From assembly GCA_021299095.1 (NCBI GenBank), contig JAJTFW010000001.1, positions 1 to 46,536 on the forward strand: 46,536 bases of DNA, in the 5' to 3' direction. How positions within the stretch are numbered: the first letter of the stretch is position 1; each line of letters starts with the position of its first letter. The DNA comes from Sphingobacteriales bacterium (GTDB lineage Bacteria > Bacteroidota > Bacteroidia > AKYH767-A > OLB10). The notes beneath the pieces are model-generated. The model was not told the origin of the DNA. It made no database searches and saw only the letters and a program-made list of their open reading frames with translations. This document shows, in pieces, positions 7,717-17,683 of the stretch. Position numbers and translations under genes: made by a program.

Positions 7717-10254
7717 TCAGGATTCTTCCTTCTTCTTGCGGGGCTTAGGTGGCTTCACCACTTGGATGCGAAGCGATTCTTCGGCATCCTCACGATGTAG
7801 CTCAATGGTGTCGCCATCTGTCAACTCACCTTTGATGATTTCCTCTGCCATAGGATCCTCAATAAACTTCTGTATGGCGCGCTTAAGCGGACGTGCTCCG
7901 AAGTTGGAATCATAGCCTTTCTCAGTAATGAAATCCTTAGCTTCTGTGGTCAACTTCAGTTTGTATCCGAGTTCAGCCACGCGCTTGTACAACCCATCGA
8001 GTTCAAGATCGATGATCTTGTAAATATCCTCCTTACTCAGGCTGTTGAAGACAATCACATCATCAATCCGGTTTATGAATTCAGGAGCGAAGGCTTTTTT
8101 GAGTGAATTCTCAATCACACTGCGCGAATGCTCTTCTACCTGGCTTGTGCGTGATGAGGTCGCAAATCCGACACCCTGACCAAACTCCTTCAACTGCCTA
8201 GAGCCGATGTTGGATGTCATGATGATGATTGTATTCTTGAAATCGACCTTGCGCCCCAGACTATCGGTAAGCTGACCATCGTCGAGCACTTGTAACAGCA
8301 GATTGAATACATCGGGGTGTGCTTTTTCAATCTCATCGAGCAGAACGATGGAGTAGGGCTTGCGACGAACCTTCTCGGTCAATTGTCCGCCTTCTTCGTA
8401 ACCGACATACCCCGGAGGAGCTCCAATCAGACGAGATACAGCAAACTTCTCCATGTACTCGCTCATGTCGATGCGGATAAGCGCATCTTCCGTATCGAAA
8501 AGATAGCGGCTCAATACTTTGGCTAATTCCGTTTTTCCTACACCCGTTGGACCGAGAAAAATAAAGGTACCGATGGGCTTATTGGGATCTTTCAGACCAG
8601 CTCGGTTACGCTGAATGGCACGCACAACCTTCTTCACGGCGTCATCCTGACCGATTACCTGACCCTTGAGCTCATCCGGCATGCGCAGCAAACGGGTTGT
8701 TTCTGCTTGAGCGATCCGTGTTACCGGAATTCCACTCATCATGGCTACCACTTGTGCTACGTCCTCTTCGTTTACCGCATAGCGTTGGGTCTTGGTTTCC
8801 TCTTCCCAGGCGCGCTTGGCCTGCTCGAGCTGCTCGAGCAATTGTTTTTCACTGTCACGCAAACGAGCTGCCTCTTCGTATTTCTGGGAACGAACCACAC
8901 GGTTTTTTTCAAGCTTGATATCCTGAACCTTGTTTTCGAGGTCAACAATGGTTTGGGGTACGTGTATGTTTGACAAGTGCACACGTGAACCGGCTTCATC
9001 AAGTGCATCAATGGCCTTATCTGGCAGGAATCGGTCGGTGATGTAACGGCTGGTAAGCTTTACGCAGGCATTGATTGCATCTTGCGTAAAACTGACGTGG
9101 TGATGCTCCTCGTAACGTTCCTTGATGTTGTTCAGAATCTGAATGGTTTCTTCCACAGAAGTGGGATCCACAATTACTTTCTGGAATCGGCGATCAAGAG
9201 CCCCATCTTTTTCAATGTACTGACGGTATTCATCGAGTGTAGTTGCACCGATACATTGAATTTCACCTCGAGCGAGGGCGGGCTTGAACATGTTGCTGGC
9301 ATCGAGCGAACCCGAAGCGCCACCGGCACCAATAATTGTATGAATCTCGTCAATAAAGAGTATCACATCAGGTGATTTCTCTAGCTCATTCATCACCGCC
9401 TTCATCCGTTCTTCGAATTGACCACGGTACTTGGTACCTGCAACGAGTGATGCAAGATCAAGGGTGACAATACGCTTATTGAACAGCACGCGGGAAACCT
9501 TTCGCTGTACAATCCGAAGGGCCAGACCCTCTGCGATGGCTGATTTACCTACGCCGGGTTCACCGATCAGAATGGGGTTGTTTTTTTTGCGGCGAGAGAG
9601 AATCTGCGATACACGCTCAATCTCTTTCTCACGACCCACAATCGGATCGAGCTTTCCTTCCTCGGCTGCCTTGGTCAAATCACGGCCAAAGTTGTCGAGC
9701 ACGGGAGTCTTCGATTTGGAGTCTCCGGTTTTCTTTTGCGTGGAACCGAATGAGGGTCCATCGTCGTCTTTTGAATAGGGATCGTCATCGGGGCTTTGTG
9801 GGGCCTCGGCTTTGAAGTTCGATTTGAACAGTTCCAGTTCTTCGCGCATGATGTCGTAGGTTACTCCGAATTGGTTGAGGATTTGTGTAGCAATATTGTC
9901 TTCGTCCTTGAGGATTGCGAGCAACAGATGCTCGGTGCCGATAATCTCGCTTTTGAAGATTTTGGCTTCGAGGTACGTGATTTTAAGGGCTTTTTCGGCC
10001 TGCTTGGTCAGAGGAATGTTGTTGAGGTTACTAACGGTTCCACCGTTGCCTTTCACTGCATTCTCGACCGACTTGCGAAGCTCGACAAGATTAATGTTTA
10101 AGGATTTAAGAAACTTGATGGCCATTCCTTCTCCTTCGCGGATTAGGCCTAGCAGCAGGTGTTCGGTTCCGATGTATTCGTGACCCAGCCGAAGCGCTTC
10201 TTCGCGGCTGAATGCAATCACATCTTTAACCCGGGGGGAGAATTTGGCTTCCAT
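7717..10254 (-). CDS. clpC: ATP-dependent Clp protease ATP-binding subunit ClpC
   Basis: An 845-residue AAA+ unfoldase that feeds proteins to ClpP. Domains in order: double Clp-N repeat (about 5-145); an acidic linker; AAA-1 with Walker A GEPGVGKS (231-238) and Walker B LFIDE (299-303); a UVR-like middle segment (about 445-480, [15 protein letters not shown]) that separates ClpC from ClpA; AAA-2 with Walker A GPTGVGKT (568-575) and [13 protein letters not shown]; then the ClpB D2-small domain. The tail is basic (KPPKPRKKK). It diverges from gyrA across 364 nt and converges on fabI. Confidence 0.95.
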   Translation of the reverse strand: MEAKFSPRVKDVIAFSREEALRLGHEYIGTEHLLLGLIREGEGMAIKFLKSLNINLVELRKSVENAVKGNGGTVSNLNNIPLTKQAEKALKITYLEAKIFKSEIIGTEHLLLAILKDEDNIATQILNQFGVTYDIMREELELFKSNFKAEAPQSPDDDPYSKDDDGPSFGSTQKKTGDSKSKTPVLDNFGRDLTKAAEEGKLDPIVGREKEIERVSQILSRRKKNNPILIGEPGVGKSAIAEGLALRIVQRKVSRVLFNKRIVTLDLASLVAGTKYRGQFEERMKAVMNELEKSPDVILFIDEIHTIIGAGGASGSLDASNMFKPALARGEIQCIGATTLDEYRQYIEKDGALDRRFQKVIVDPTSVEETIQILNNIKERYEEHHHVSFTQDAINACVKLTSRYITDRFLPDKAIDALDEAGSRVHLSNIHVPQTIVDLENKVQDIKLEKNRVVRSQKYEEAARLRDSEKQLLEQLEQAKRAWEEETKTQRYAVNEEDVAQVVAMMSGIPVTRIAQAETTRLLRMPDELKGQVIGQDDAVKKVVRAIQRNRAGLKDPNKPIGTFIFLGPTGVGKTELAKVLSRYLFDTEDALIRIDMSEYMEKFAVSRLIGAPPGYVGYEEGGQLTEKVRRKPYSIVLLDEIEKAHPDVFNLLLQVLDDGQLTDSLGRKVDFKNTIIIMTSNIGSRQLKEFGQGVGFATSSRTSQVEEHSRSVIENSLKKAFAPEFINRIDDVIVFNSLSKEDIYKIIDLELDGLYKRVAELGYKLKLTTEAKDFITEKGYDSNFGARPLKRAIQKFIEDPMAEEIIKGELTDGDTIELHREDAEESLRIQVVKPPKPRKKKEES

Positions 10255-10618
10255 TTCGGTGTGTTTTTCGTGTGTTGGTTCGGGATTTTCTACGCAGCGG
10301 TTCGGAAAAGGTTGTACCTGTTTCTTGTTCTAACGACTGAGACTACCGGGTATTTCAAACGGTTGAAAAATAGACGGATTATCCTCCGTTATTAATTCAG
10401 ATAGTAATCCCATTTCTAATCCCTTGATCACGCTGCGCAGATGTTGATAATTCGAATCGCTAGCATCCAAAAATATGCCACCGTTTTCCTACCTTCGAAC
10501 ATCTCTGAAACAGGTTATCAACATTCCACTTAACACGAGTAACTACCTGTTTTTCAGCCCATTTCTAACCAATCAATCTGCCTGACAAAATAGCAGTAGC
10601 AACACGAGAAAAAAGAAC
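10255..10618. other. Divergent intergenic region clpC-gyrA
   Basis: This 364-nt stretch holds no convincing gene. It contains a near-consensus -7 box for gyrA at 10490-10497 and a 10-bp inverted pair ATGTTGATAA (10441-10450) / TTATCAACAT (10515-10524), whose nonamer TTATCAACA is one base from the DnaA box TTATCCACA. It also has an 11-bp direct repeat CCCATTTCTAA (10409-10419 and 10558-10568) and a repeated AACACGAG. It likely carries both promoters and a long gyrA leader. I could not place a clear clpC -7 box. Confidence 0.5.
10490..10497 (+). promoter_or_regulatory. Putative -7 box of gyrA (TACCTTCG)
   Basis: One mismatch to TAnnTTTG, and the same T-to-C change as before bamD. It would give a leader of about 115 nt, long for this window. 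Confidence 0.35.
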
Positions 10619-13192
10619 ATGAACGGAGGAGAGAAGATTATCAAAATCAACATTGAGGATGAAATGAAAACGGCCTACATCGACTATTCGATGTCGGTAA
10701 TTGTTTCGAGGGCACTGCCGGATGTACGCGATGGATTAAAGCCTGTACACCGTAGGGTCTTGTTTGGCATGCAGGAACTGGGGGTTATGTCGAACAGGCC
10801 ATATAAAAAGTCGGCCAGGATTGTCGGAGAGGTTTTAGGTAAGTACCACCCACATGGCGACTCATCCGTGTACGACACCATGGTTCGTATGGCTCAGCCT
10901 TGGTCGCTCCGTTACATGCTCGTGGATGGCCAGGGAAACTTCGGATCGGTTGACGGTGACAGTCCGGCAGCCATGCGTTATACAGAGGCTCGCTTGCGCA
11001 AGTTTGCCGAAGAGATGCTAGCAGACCTTGATAAAGGCACCGTTGATTACCGACTGAACTTTGACGATACCCTTGAAGAACCGACGGTCCTTCCGGCCAG
11101 GCTTCCCAACCTGCTTGTGAATGGGGCTGCGGGTATTGCAGTAGGTATGGCCACCAACATGGCTCCGCACAATTTGACGGAAGTCCTGAATGCCATCATC
11201 GCCTACATCGACAACCGTGAAATTTCCGTTGATGAGCTCAGCAAATTCGTAAAAGCTCCTGACTTCCCAACAGGCGGAATTATTTACGGATACGGAGGAG
11301 TAAAAGACGCCTATGAAAATGGTCGAGGCAGGGTGGTTATCCGGGCCAAGACGCTTATCGAGACCCTCGATAATGGTCGTGAACGGATTATCGTGACCGA
11401 GATTCCGTACCAGGTCAACAAGGCTGAAATGATCAAAAAGACAGCCGATCTGATCAACGAGAAAAAAATCGAAGGCATCAGCGATATCCGCGATGAATCG
11501 GATCGTGAAGGTATGCGCATTGTGTACGAAATCAAGCGCGATGCCATGGCCTCCGTGGTACTGAACCACTTGTATAAGCATACAGACCTACAGAGTAGCT
11601 TCAGCATCAACAATATTGCGTTGGTTGGTGGTCGACCCATGCTTCTCAACCTCAAAGACCTCATCGTTCATTACGTTGAGCACCGACACGAGGTTCTTGT
11701 CCGTAAAACACGCTACGAACTGGCCGAGGCAGAAAAGCGCGCCCACATTCTGGAAGGATTGCTCATCGCCCTGGATCACCTCGACGAGGTCATTGCACTG
11801 ATTCGACGTTCTCAAACCCCGGATGAAGCTAAGAGCGGACTGATTGAGAATTTCCAACTGAGTGAAATTCAATCCAAGGCCATTCTTGAAATGCGCTTAC
11901 AGCGTTTGACTGGCCTTGAGCGAGACAAAATCCGTGATGAATACGCAGAGATCATGAAAATGATCGACTACTTCAAGCAAGTTCTCGGTGATGAAGTGCT
12001 CCGAATGAAGATCCTGAAGGATGAGATGGGAGAGATGCGTGAAAAATACGGAGACGAGCGCCGAACCGAGATCGTTTACATGGCCGATGACATCAGCATC
12101 GAGGATATGATCGCCGATGAACCGGTCGTTGTTACGATTTCAAACCTGGGCTATATCAAGCGTACATCGCTGAGCGAGTACAGAAGTCAGGGCAGGGGAG
12201 GACGCGGTTCGGCCGGAGCTGCAACAAGGGAAGAGGACTTTGTGGTTCACCTGTTCGTCGCTACGAATCACAATTACCTTTTGCTGTTTACCGAAAAAGG
12301 AAAATGCTTCTGGCTACGCGTCTTCGAGATTCCGGAAGGAAACAAGAACTCCAAAGGACGTGCGCTGCAAAACCTCATCAGTATTACACCCGATGATAAG
12401 GTAAAGGCTTTTGTGAACGTCCGCACACTGAACGAAGAAGACTACCTTAACAACAATCACATCATTTTGTGTACACGGCAGGGCACCATCAAAAAGACCC
12501 TCCTGGAAGCATACTCGCGTCCCCGCCAAAATGGTATCAATGCAATCACCATCAACGAGGGTGATGAGCTGATTGAAGCACGCCTAACCAATGGGACGAA
12601 CGAAATCCTGCTTGCGGTCAAGTCAGGTCGTGCAATCCGCTTCAACGAATCGACGGTGCGTCCCATGGGAAGGAATGCTGCCGGGGTAAGGGGTGTGAGT
12701 CTCGAAGATGACCAAGACGAAGTGATTGGTATGGTATGCATTGAAGATACCGCCAAGGAGTCCGTCCTTGTTGTTTCAGAAAAAGGATACGGTAAACGAT
12801 CAGACATTGAGGATTATCGGGTTACCAACCGCGGTGGAAAGGGCGTAAAAACGCTTCAAATCACCGATAAGACAGGACAATTGGTGGGAATTAAATCCGT
12901 TATTGACGGAGATGACCTAATGATCATCACCCGCAAAGGAACCACCATCCGAATTCCCGTTGATGGGTTGCGAGTCATGGGCAGGGCTACCCAGGGAGTG
13001 AAACTAATCCGCCTCGACGATGAGGATGCAATCGCATCGGTAGCCAAGGTGGAGGAACACCTGCTGAAAGCTGATCCATCAGAACTGGCTGGTGAGACTG
13101 ATACAAATGACAGCATGGGTACAGAAAACAGCCAACCGCAACCCGAGAACGATTCCGAAACCAACACCAACCAAACCGAACCAACAGAATAA
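10619..13192 (+). CDS. gyrA: DNA gyrase subunit A
   Basis: An 857-residue type IIA topoisomerase subunit that cuts and rejoins DNA to introduce negative supercoils together with GyrB. The catalytic Tyr121 lies in [10 protein letters not shown]. The quinolone-determining segment [13 protein letters not shown] keeps Ser82 and Asp86, the equivalents of E. coli Ser83 and Asp87, so it is the susceptible-type sequence. The C-terminal beta-pinwheel carries the GyrA box QGRGGRG near residue 525, supporting gyrase rather than ParC. The last ~40 residues are an Asp/Glu/Asn/Gln/Thr-rich acidic tail. gyrB is not in the window. Confidence 0.97.
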   Translation: MNGGEKIIKINIEDEMKTAYIDYSMSVIVSRALPDVRDGLKPVHRRVLFGMQELGVMSNRPYKKSARIVGEVLGKYHPHGDSSVYDTMVRMAQPWSLRYMLVDGQGNFGSVDGDSPAAMRYTEARLRKFAEEMLADLDKGTVDYRLNFDDTLEEPTVLPARLPNLLVNGAAGIAVGMATNMAPHNLTEVLNAIIAYIDNREISVDELSKFVKAPDFPTGGIIYGYGGVKDAYENGRGRVVIRAKTLIETLDNGRERIIVTEIPYQVNKAEMIKKTADLINEKKIEGISDIRDESDREGMRIVYEIKRDAMASVVLNHLYKHTDLQSSFSINNIALVGGRPMLLNLKDLIVHYVEHRHEVLVRKTRYELAEAEKRAHILEGLLIALDHLDEVIALIRRSQTPDEAKSGLIENFQLSEIQSKAILEMRLQRLTGLERDKIRDEYAEIMKMIDYFKQVLGDEVLRMKILKDEMGEMREKYGDERRTEIVYMADDISIEDMIADEPVVVTISNLGYIKRTSLSEYRSQGRGGRGSAGAATREEDFVVHLFVATNHNYLLLFTEKGKCFWLRVFEIPEGNKNSKGRALQNLISITPDDKVKAFVNVRTLNEEDYLNNNHIILCTRQGTIKKTLLEAYSRPRQNGINAITINEGDELIEARLTNGTNEILLAVKSGRAIRFNESTVRPMGRNAAGVRGVSLEDDQDEVIGMVCIEDTAKESVLVVSEKGYGKRSDIEDYRVTNRGGKGVKTLQITDKTGQLVGIKSVIDGDDLMIITRKGTTIRIPVDGLRVMGRATQGVKLIRLDDEDAIASVAKVEEHLLKADPSELAGETDTNDSMGTENSQPQPENDSETNTNQTEPTE

Positions 13193-13205
13193 TAACACGT
13201 TGATA

Positions 13206-14351
13206 ATGAAAAGTATATTAAGCTTATCTGCAGCACTACTTTTAACAATACAAGTCTTTGGACAGAAGAGCGCAATCCAAACAGCCTACAACTGGATGCG
13301 TTATGAGGAATTCGACAAAGCCAAAGAAGCTATCGATGGGGCAGCTATAAACGAGACAACAATCGGCATGGCTAAAACCTGGTATTACCGTGGCAGCATT
13401 TACCAGGGGATTTACCAGAGTTCGAACTCGAAATTCGATGCCCTTAAGCCCGGATCGCTTACAGAAGCCGCCAAATCCTATCAAAAAGCATTGGAATTGG
13501 ATCAAAAACAGGAATTCAGTGATGACATCAAAAAACGACTTGGTGTGGTTGCTGCACAGGCATTGAATGAAGGAGTGGACCGCTACAAGGAAAACGATTA
13601 CGCCAACGCCATTTCGTTCTTCCAAACATCCATTGAAATCAACCAAAACCTATTCGGAAGAACCGATACGGTAGCCATTTACAACAGGGCACTTGCGGCG
13701 AACAAATCTGGAAATACCGATCTGGCAATCAAGGATTTCGAATACCTCACGACCGTTAATTATGGAGGCTCAAAAATCTATAGTCTGCTGGGGAACATGT
13801 ACCTCGACCGCAAGGACACAACCAATGCCTTATTGAGGATCAACCAGGGACGGAGGAAGTTTCCCGAAGACAACACACTGATTACGCAGGCATTGAACAT
13901 CTACCTGACCAGTGGTCGCGACCAAGAGGCTTTGAGAGAAAACGACGAAGCAATCAAAGCTGACCCAGGAAACCACATGCTGTATTACATCAAGGGTAAT
14001 TTACAGGACAAAATCGGAAACAGGACAGAGGCTGTTTTAGCGTACAAAAAGTGCTTGGAGCTAAAGCCTGACTATTTCGATGCGAATTACAACTTGGGTG
14101 CTATGTACTTTAATGAAGGAGCAGACCTGTCGAACAAGGCCAACGCAATACCAACCAACAAAATGGCTGAGTATGATGCGATGAAAAAGAAGTTCGAAGC
14201 CAAGTTCAAGGAGGCATTGCCTTATCTGGAAAAAGCTCATGCTATTAATCCAACTGATATAGGAACTATGCAGAGTTTGCGTCAGCTATATACCCGGATG
14301 GGGAACCTGGAGAAGGCCTCTGAGATCAAGAAGAAAATGGAAGGACAATAA
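13206..14351 (+). CDS. Secreted tetratricopeptide-repeat protein
   Basis: A 381-residue protein with a Sec signal peptide (SILSLSAALLLTIQVFGQ) followed by TPR-like repeats. Recognisable units include AAKSYQKALELDQKQE, LAIKDFEYLTTVNYGG, REN-DEAIKADPGNHMLYYIKGNL and AVLAYKKCLELKPDYFDANYNLG. TPR arrays are protein-protein docking scaffolds. The partner here is unknown and the location should be periplasmic. The frame stays open upstream inside gyrA, but the ATG at 13206, 13 nt after the gyrA stop, places the signal peptide correctly. It is probably co-transcribed with gyrA and is followed by a strong terminator. Confidence 0.85.
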   Translation: MKSILSLSAALLLTIQVFGQKSAIQTAYNWMRYEEFDKAKEAIDGAAINETTIGMAKTWYYRGSIYQGIYQSSNSKFDALKPGSLTEAAKSYQKALELDQKQEFSDDIKKRLGVVAAQALNEGVDRYKENDYANAISFFQTSIEINQNLFGRTDTVAIYNRALAANKSGNTDLAIKDFEYLTTVNYGGSKIYSLLGNMYLDRKDTTNALLRINQGRRKFPEDNTLITQALNIYLTSGRDQEALRENDEAIKADPGNHMLYYIKGNLQDKIGNRTEAVLAYKKCLELKPDYFDANYNLGAMYFNEGADLSNKANAIPTNKMAEYDAMKKKFEAKFKEALPYLEKAHAINPTDIGTMQSLRQLYTRMGNLEKASEIKKKMEGQ

Positions 14352-14364
14352 TTCCGAATATCAG

Positions 14365-14388
14365 AAACGGGGGCTAAGGCCCCCGTTT
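14365..14388 (+). terminator. Terminator after the gyrA-TPR operon
   Basis: 10-bp GC-rich stem AAACGGGGGC/GCCCCCGTTT (14365-14374 with 14379-14388), loop TAAG, then a short T run. It can also serve the converging zinc-ribbon gene. Confidence 0.85.
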
Positions 14389-14463
14389 TCAATGAATTAC
14401 AGGTTAACATAATATTAATTATAAGTCAGACTGGCTACTGCGAACCCGGCAAACAGCTCTTGA

Positions 14464-14889
14464 TCAAACTGGTATTTCGTGGCCGGCTTCTTCTGCAGCC
14501 AACATCCGTCTCAGATGGAATTCGCGCGGTGACTGGTATTCACGACTGATGATTCTGAACTGATCCGACTTTCCTGAATACTCCAATCCAAAGTCGTAAA
14601 TGAAGCGCCGAACGGCTTGCTTTTGCACGTGTTCTTCCGTGAAGAACTGCCAGTCGAATCCCGTATCGTTGAGTTCGGACCGGCTCACATCGACAAGTTC
14701 ACATTGTACCATTTGATACAAAATGTGCCGATTACGCCGCAATTTGGCATTGATGTACCGCATCATGGCATTTCGCTGCCCGCTGAAACGGTTGTGGTAG
14801 TTGTTTCTGCAGAAGTCGTTGCAGAATTTCTTGTCGGACCTTCCAATAATGGAATCGCCGCAATCCATGCATGTTTTTTTCATGGTCAT
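14464..14889 (-). CDS. Small zinc-ribbon protein
   Basis: A 141-residue protein. Four cysteines near the start (Cys7, 10, 23, 27; CMDCG then FCNDFC) form a CxxC-x12-CxxxC knuckle like small predicted nucleic-acid-binding zinc ribbons (DUF2116-like). The remainder is charged and helical, with no signal peptide or membrane segment, so it is probably cytosolic. Nucleic acid or protein binding is inferred from the ribbon only. An in-frame ATG two codons downstream (14883) is an equally good start. A perfect -7 box lies 83 nt upstream. Confidence 0.75.
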   Translation of the reverse strand: MTMKKTCMDCGDSIIGRSDKKFCNDFCRNNYHNRFSGQRNAMMRYINAKLRRNRHILYQMVQCELVDVSRSELNDTGFDWQFFTEEHVQKQAVRRFIYDFGLEYSGKSDQFRIISREYQSPREFHLRRMLAAEEAGHEIPV

Positions 14890-14972
14890 GTGTCTTAAAG
14901 GGGTTGCTTGACAATTGCTTTTCCGGCATGATGAAAAGATAACCGGACACTAAAAGAACGCGAATTCGGCCG

Positions 14973-14980
14973 CAAACATA
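14973..14980 (-). promoter_or_regulatory. -7 box of the zinc-ribbon gene (TATGTTTG)
   Basis: Perfect TAnnTTTG on the minus strand, 83 nt before the start at 14889. Confidence 0.45.
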
Positions 14981-15109
14981 GGAAACCAAAGGCCGGATTT
15001 GTATGGCTTTTACTCAACCAATCTCCGTTTTATATTATAAAATGTTCATATTCAATTATATATACAAGTAAACTAAACGTTTAAAGATGTTTTCAAACGG
15101 ATTTACGCA

Positions 15110-15117
15110 TACTTTTG
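15110..15117 (+). promoter_or_regulatory. -7 box of the secreted 153-residue protein gene (TACTTTTG)
   Basis: Perfect TAnnTTTG, 23 nt before the ATG at 15141. It argues against the upstream in-frame ATG at 15087, which would lie before the box. Confidence 0.55.
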
Positions 15118-15140
15118 CGACCACAAACACCAAAAACCTC

Positions 15141-15602
15141 ATGAAAAAAATGCTTCTGCTGGGGATTTGTATCCTCGCCTTGGACCTAACCGCGTCCGCT
15201 CAACAGTACAAAATCATTACAACGGTTGAGTCCATCGTTCCGATGGGTCTTGGTCGCTCGCGCATCATCGAAGAAAAGCAGCCCATGGATCACAAAAAAG
15301 CAACAACCAGCCGGGTTGCCAAGGATGCCAAAGGAGATGACGATGAAAAGCAGGAAAAAGTAGACCGTTCTGACCTCAAAATCGACACGTTTGATGAAAC
15401 CAAGATGCTCAACTTCTACAGCGGTGTTGGTATCAATTTCCAAAATGTGGCTTCCAATGACGCTATGATCAGTTCGAAAGTCAATGCCATGGTCGCTGAA
15501 GGCTGGGAGCTGGTTTTCGTTACCAGCGGCGTTGAAAGTGATGCCGGTAAAGACGATGGAAAAGGCATTTTTATCACCCGCTACATCTTCAAGAAGAAGT
15601 AA
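15141..15602 (+). CDS. Small secreted protein, function unknown
   Basis: 153 residues with a clear signal peptide (MKKMLLLGICILALDLTASAQ). The mature part has a strongly charged linker (KDAKGDDDEKQEKVDRSD, about 65-85) and ends in a compact segment, VNAMVAEGWELVFVTSG..., finishing IFITRYIFKKK. That closing part resembles the short beta-sheet proteins grouped as DUF4177, but I am not certain. Likely periplasmic. It is monocistronic, with its own -7 box and a terminator directly after the stop. Confidence 0.75.
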   Translation: MKKMLLLGICILALDLTASAQQYKIITTVESIVPMGLGRSRIIEEKQPMDHKKATTSRVAKDAKGDDDEKQEKVDRSDLKIDTFDETKMLNFYSGVGINFQNVASNDAMISSKVNAMVAEGWELVFVTSGVESDAGKDDGKGIFITRYIFKKK

Positions 15603-15626
15603 GCGAGACGATTTTAACTGCAAAGG

Positions 15627-15654
15627 AAAGGCTGCTCCGGAACGGGCAGCCTTT
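15627..15654 (+). terminator. Terminator after the secreted protein gene
   Basis: 9-bp stem AAAGGCTGC/GCAGCCTTT (15627-15635 with 15646-15654), 10-nt loop, followed by TTCTTT. Confidence 0.85.
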
Positions 15655-15750
15655 TTCTTTGGTCATCCGCTTAAGCGTTTGAAACCGGGTTCAAATACTT
15701 TTTATCCGAATCGCTGGCATTGGTCTGCCCACTTTTGCATCGTCGACAAC

Positions 15751-15764
15751 GGCAGGCGCCTGCC
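15751..15764. promoter_or_regulatory. 14-bp perfect palindrome in the ssb leader
   Basis: GGCAGGCGCCTGCC is its own reverse complement. It lies between a near-consensus -7 box (CACTTTTG, 15730-15737) and the ssb ATG. It could be an operator or an RNA hairpin, but a few such palindromes are expected by chance in a window this size. Confidence 0.25.
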
Positions 15765-15808
15765 ACAATCAAAACAAATCAATCCACCCAACACACACGA
15801 AAAGCAAG

Positions 15809-16171
15809 ATGAAATCGCTAAACAACAAAGTCAATCTGATTGGTCACCTCGGGTTCACACCGGAGATCAAAACCTTGAATGGAGGCCGTAAGCTCGCTAA
15901 GGTCACGATCGCAACCAACGACACGTACAAGTCCGATAAAGGTGAACGGGTGACCGAAACCCAGTGGCATCAACTGGTTGCCTGGGGAAAAACCGCCGAA
16001 CTGATGGAACGCTATACCCGCGTGGGTAGCAAAATCGCCCTGGAGGGCAAACTTCTGAATCGTTCTTACGTGGACAAATCGGGACAAAAGCGAACCGTAA
16101 CAGAAGTCCAGGTCAATGAACTCATGATTCTGAACAATTGGGCCGGTGGTGAACCGGAGGCAGAAAACTAA
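15809..16171 (+). CDS. ssb: Single-stranded DNA-binding protein (short form)
   Basis: A 120-residue protein that is essentially one OB fold, which coats single-stranded DNA in replication and repair. Family signatures are NKVNLIGHLGFTPEIKTL, the ETQWHQLVAWGKTAE strand and IALEGKLLNRSY. The usual SSB has a Gly/Pro-rich linker and an acidic DDxPF-type tip that recruits partner proteins. Here the protein stops at GGEPEAEN, so it lacks that tip. Short SSBs of this kind are common in Flavobacteriia, often beside a longer SSB elsewhere. The gene is flanked by terminators and looks monocistronic. Confidence 0.9.
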   Translation: MKSLNNKVNLIGHLGFTPEIKTLNGGRKLAKVTIATNDTYKSDKGERVTETQWHQLVAWGKTAELMERYTRVGSKIALEGKLLNRSYVDKSGQKRTVTEVQVNELMILNNWAGGEPEAEN

Positions 16172-16187
16172 GCCTCCCCCCTGCCCC

Positions 16188-16236
16188 AAACCGTCGGACA
16201 GCCGCTTGGACCGTAGGCTGCTCCGGCGGTTTTTTA
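16188..16236. terminator. Terminator between ssb and lpxB
   Basis: Long, slightly bulged stem: AAACCG with CGGTTT (16188-16193/16227-16232), CGGA with TCCG, and CAGCC with GGCTG (16199-16203/16216-16220), then T5. It lies between convergent genes. Confidence 0.8.
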
Positions 16237-16250
16237 TTTAATAAATCACT

Positions 16251-17369
16251 TTAATTAATTGAACATAAATAATTGTAAATCAATTTTGCAGCTTTTTTTG
16301 AAGCACCCTTCACCCCCAATCGTTGACGCAATTCCTGATAAGCCGTTTTAAGCCGGTTACGGTGAGAATCCTGGAGCAGCTTATCCAATTCGGTACGCAG
16401 AGATTCAGCGTTCATTTGATCTTGTATGAGCTCTTTGACCACCTCCGTATCCATGATGAGGTTGACTAAGGAGATGAACCGGATTTTAACCAACTTGCGT
16501 GCAATCCAGACCGAAACCGGATGTCCTTTATAGGCAACAACCTGAGGAACCCCATATAAAGCTGTCTCCAAAGTAGCCGTTCCACTGGTAACCAATGCCG
16601 CATCGGCGTGCTGAAGTACGGCCTGCGTTTCGCCCGCAACAAGACGTACCGAATCGCTTTCCGTGATCCATTGCCGATAAAATGATGCTTGAATCGATGG
16701 AGCGCATGCGATAACCGTATAAAAGTCAGTGCGGTTTCGGGTTGCCTCAAGCATGGCTGGCAACATGGCGCGGATTTCCTGCTTACGGCTACCGGGTAAC
16801 AAGGCAACCAGCTTTTTTTCAGCCGGAATTTCGTGGTGTTCCTTCCATTGCGGGTCCTTGTTATTCACATCAATTGCATCCAGCAAGGGATGACCTACAA
16901 AATCAACCTCCATCCCCCTTGAAGCATAAAATTCCTTTTCAAAGGGTAAAATAACCAGCATACGATCGACATCCCTCCGGATTGTTCGGATCCTGGATTC
17001 TTTCCAGGCCCAGATTTGCGGTGAGATGTAATAGACCGTTTTAAATCCGGCTTTTCGGGCGAATGAAGCGATGCGTAAATTAAAACCAGGATAATCGATG
17101 AAAATCACCACATCGGGTTTCCATTTCGTAATGTCTGCCTTGCATAAACGGATGTTTTTCAAAATGGTCGGCAAATTGGCCACAACCTCGAAGAAACCCA
17201 TGAACGCAAGGTCGCGGTAATGCTTTACCAGCATCGCCCCTTGAGCCTGCATCAAATCCCCACCCCAGCACCTGAATTCAGCTTTCGGATCGATTACGGC
17301 CAACTCCTTTATGAGATTACTACCATGAAGGTCACCGGAGGCCTCTCCTGCAATGATGTAATACCTCAT
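16251..17369 (-). CDS. lpxB: Lipid-A-disaccharide synthase
   Basis: A 372-residue membrane-associated glycosyltransferase (GT19) that joins UDP-diacylglucosamine and lipid X to form the lipid A disaccharide. Signatures are the N-terminal GEASGDLHG (8-16), DLAFMGFFEV, VVIFIDYPGFNLR, YISPQIWAWKESR, FVGHPLLD, LLPGSRKQEI and SGTATLETALYG. Its presence confirms an outer membrane with lipid A. It is the last gene of the pcm-surE-membrane protein-lpxB run. Its ATG overlaps the stop of the preceding gene (ATGA, 17366-17369), so translation is likely coupled. Confidence 0.96.
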   Translation of the reverse strand: MRYYIIAGEASGDLHGSNLIKELAVIDPKAEFRCWGGDLMQAQGAMLVKHYRDLAFMGFFEVVANLPTILKNIRLCKADITKWKPDVVIFIDYPGFNLRIASFARKAGFKTVYYISPQIWAWKESRIRTIRRDVDRMLVILPFEKEFYASRGMEVDFVGHPLLDAIDVNNKDPQWKEHHEIPAEKKLVALLPGSRKQEIRAMLPAMLEATRNRTDFYTVIACAPSIQASFYRQWITESDSVRLVAGETQAVLQHADAALVTSGTATLETALYGVPQVVAYKGHPVSVWIARKLVKIRFISLVNLIMDTEVVKELIQDQMNAESLRTELDKLLQDSHRNRLKTAYQELRQRLGVKGASKKAAKLIYNYLCSIN

Positions 17370-17662
17370 GCCAAGACCTTGAAGTACAAGACGACGAAAC
17401 CATAGATTAGTGTGGCACCAATGACACCGCGTGCCGCCTGATCACGTTGATTGCTGAAATACAGAAAAAACAAGCCCAGGTTCAGAATGACGCCGAGACT
17501 TAAAACCGAAACCGCGAGGTTCGCCCGGATAACGTGATCAACAAATGCGTCAAAGCCCATGTATTGGAAAAATCCAAGGTAATAGAGATAGAACCCAAAC
17601 AAAGGCAGCAGCAGTCCGGGAACAAATCCGGCCTTGAATGTATCGGGTAGACTGAATCGCAT
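17366..17662 (-). CDS. Small three-helix membrane protein
   Basis: 98 residues with three predicted transmembrane helices: about 11-33 (GFVPGLLLPLFGFYLYYLGF), 48-68 (AVSVLSLGVILNLGLFFLYF) and 78-97 (ARGVIGATLIYGFVVLYFKV). There is no recognised family. It lies between surE and lpxB, 21 nt from surE and overlapping lpxB by 4 bases, so it is part of that operon. A link to lipid A or envelope work is suggested only by position. Confidence 0.75.
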   Translation of the reverse strand: MRFSLPDTFKAGFVPGLLLPLFGFYLYYLGFFQYMGFDAFVDHVIRANLAVSVLSLGVILNLGLFFLYFSNQRDQAARGVIGATLIYGFVVLYFKVLA

Positions 17663-17683
17663 GGGCAGGGTATATTTCGGTTA

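Noticed and set aside
11018-11581. 187-codon open frame antisense to gyrA, and similar long shadows in clpC, paaZ and pfkA
   Set aside because: They lie wholly within conserved genes on the other strand and show no family features.
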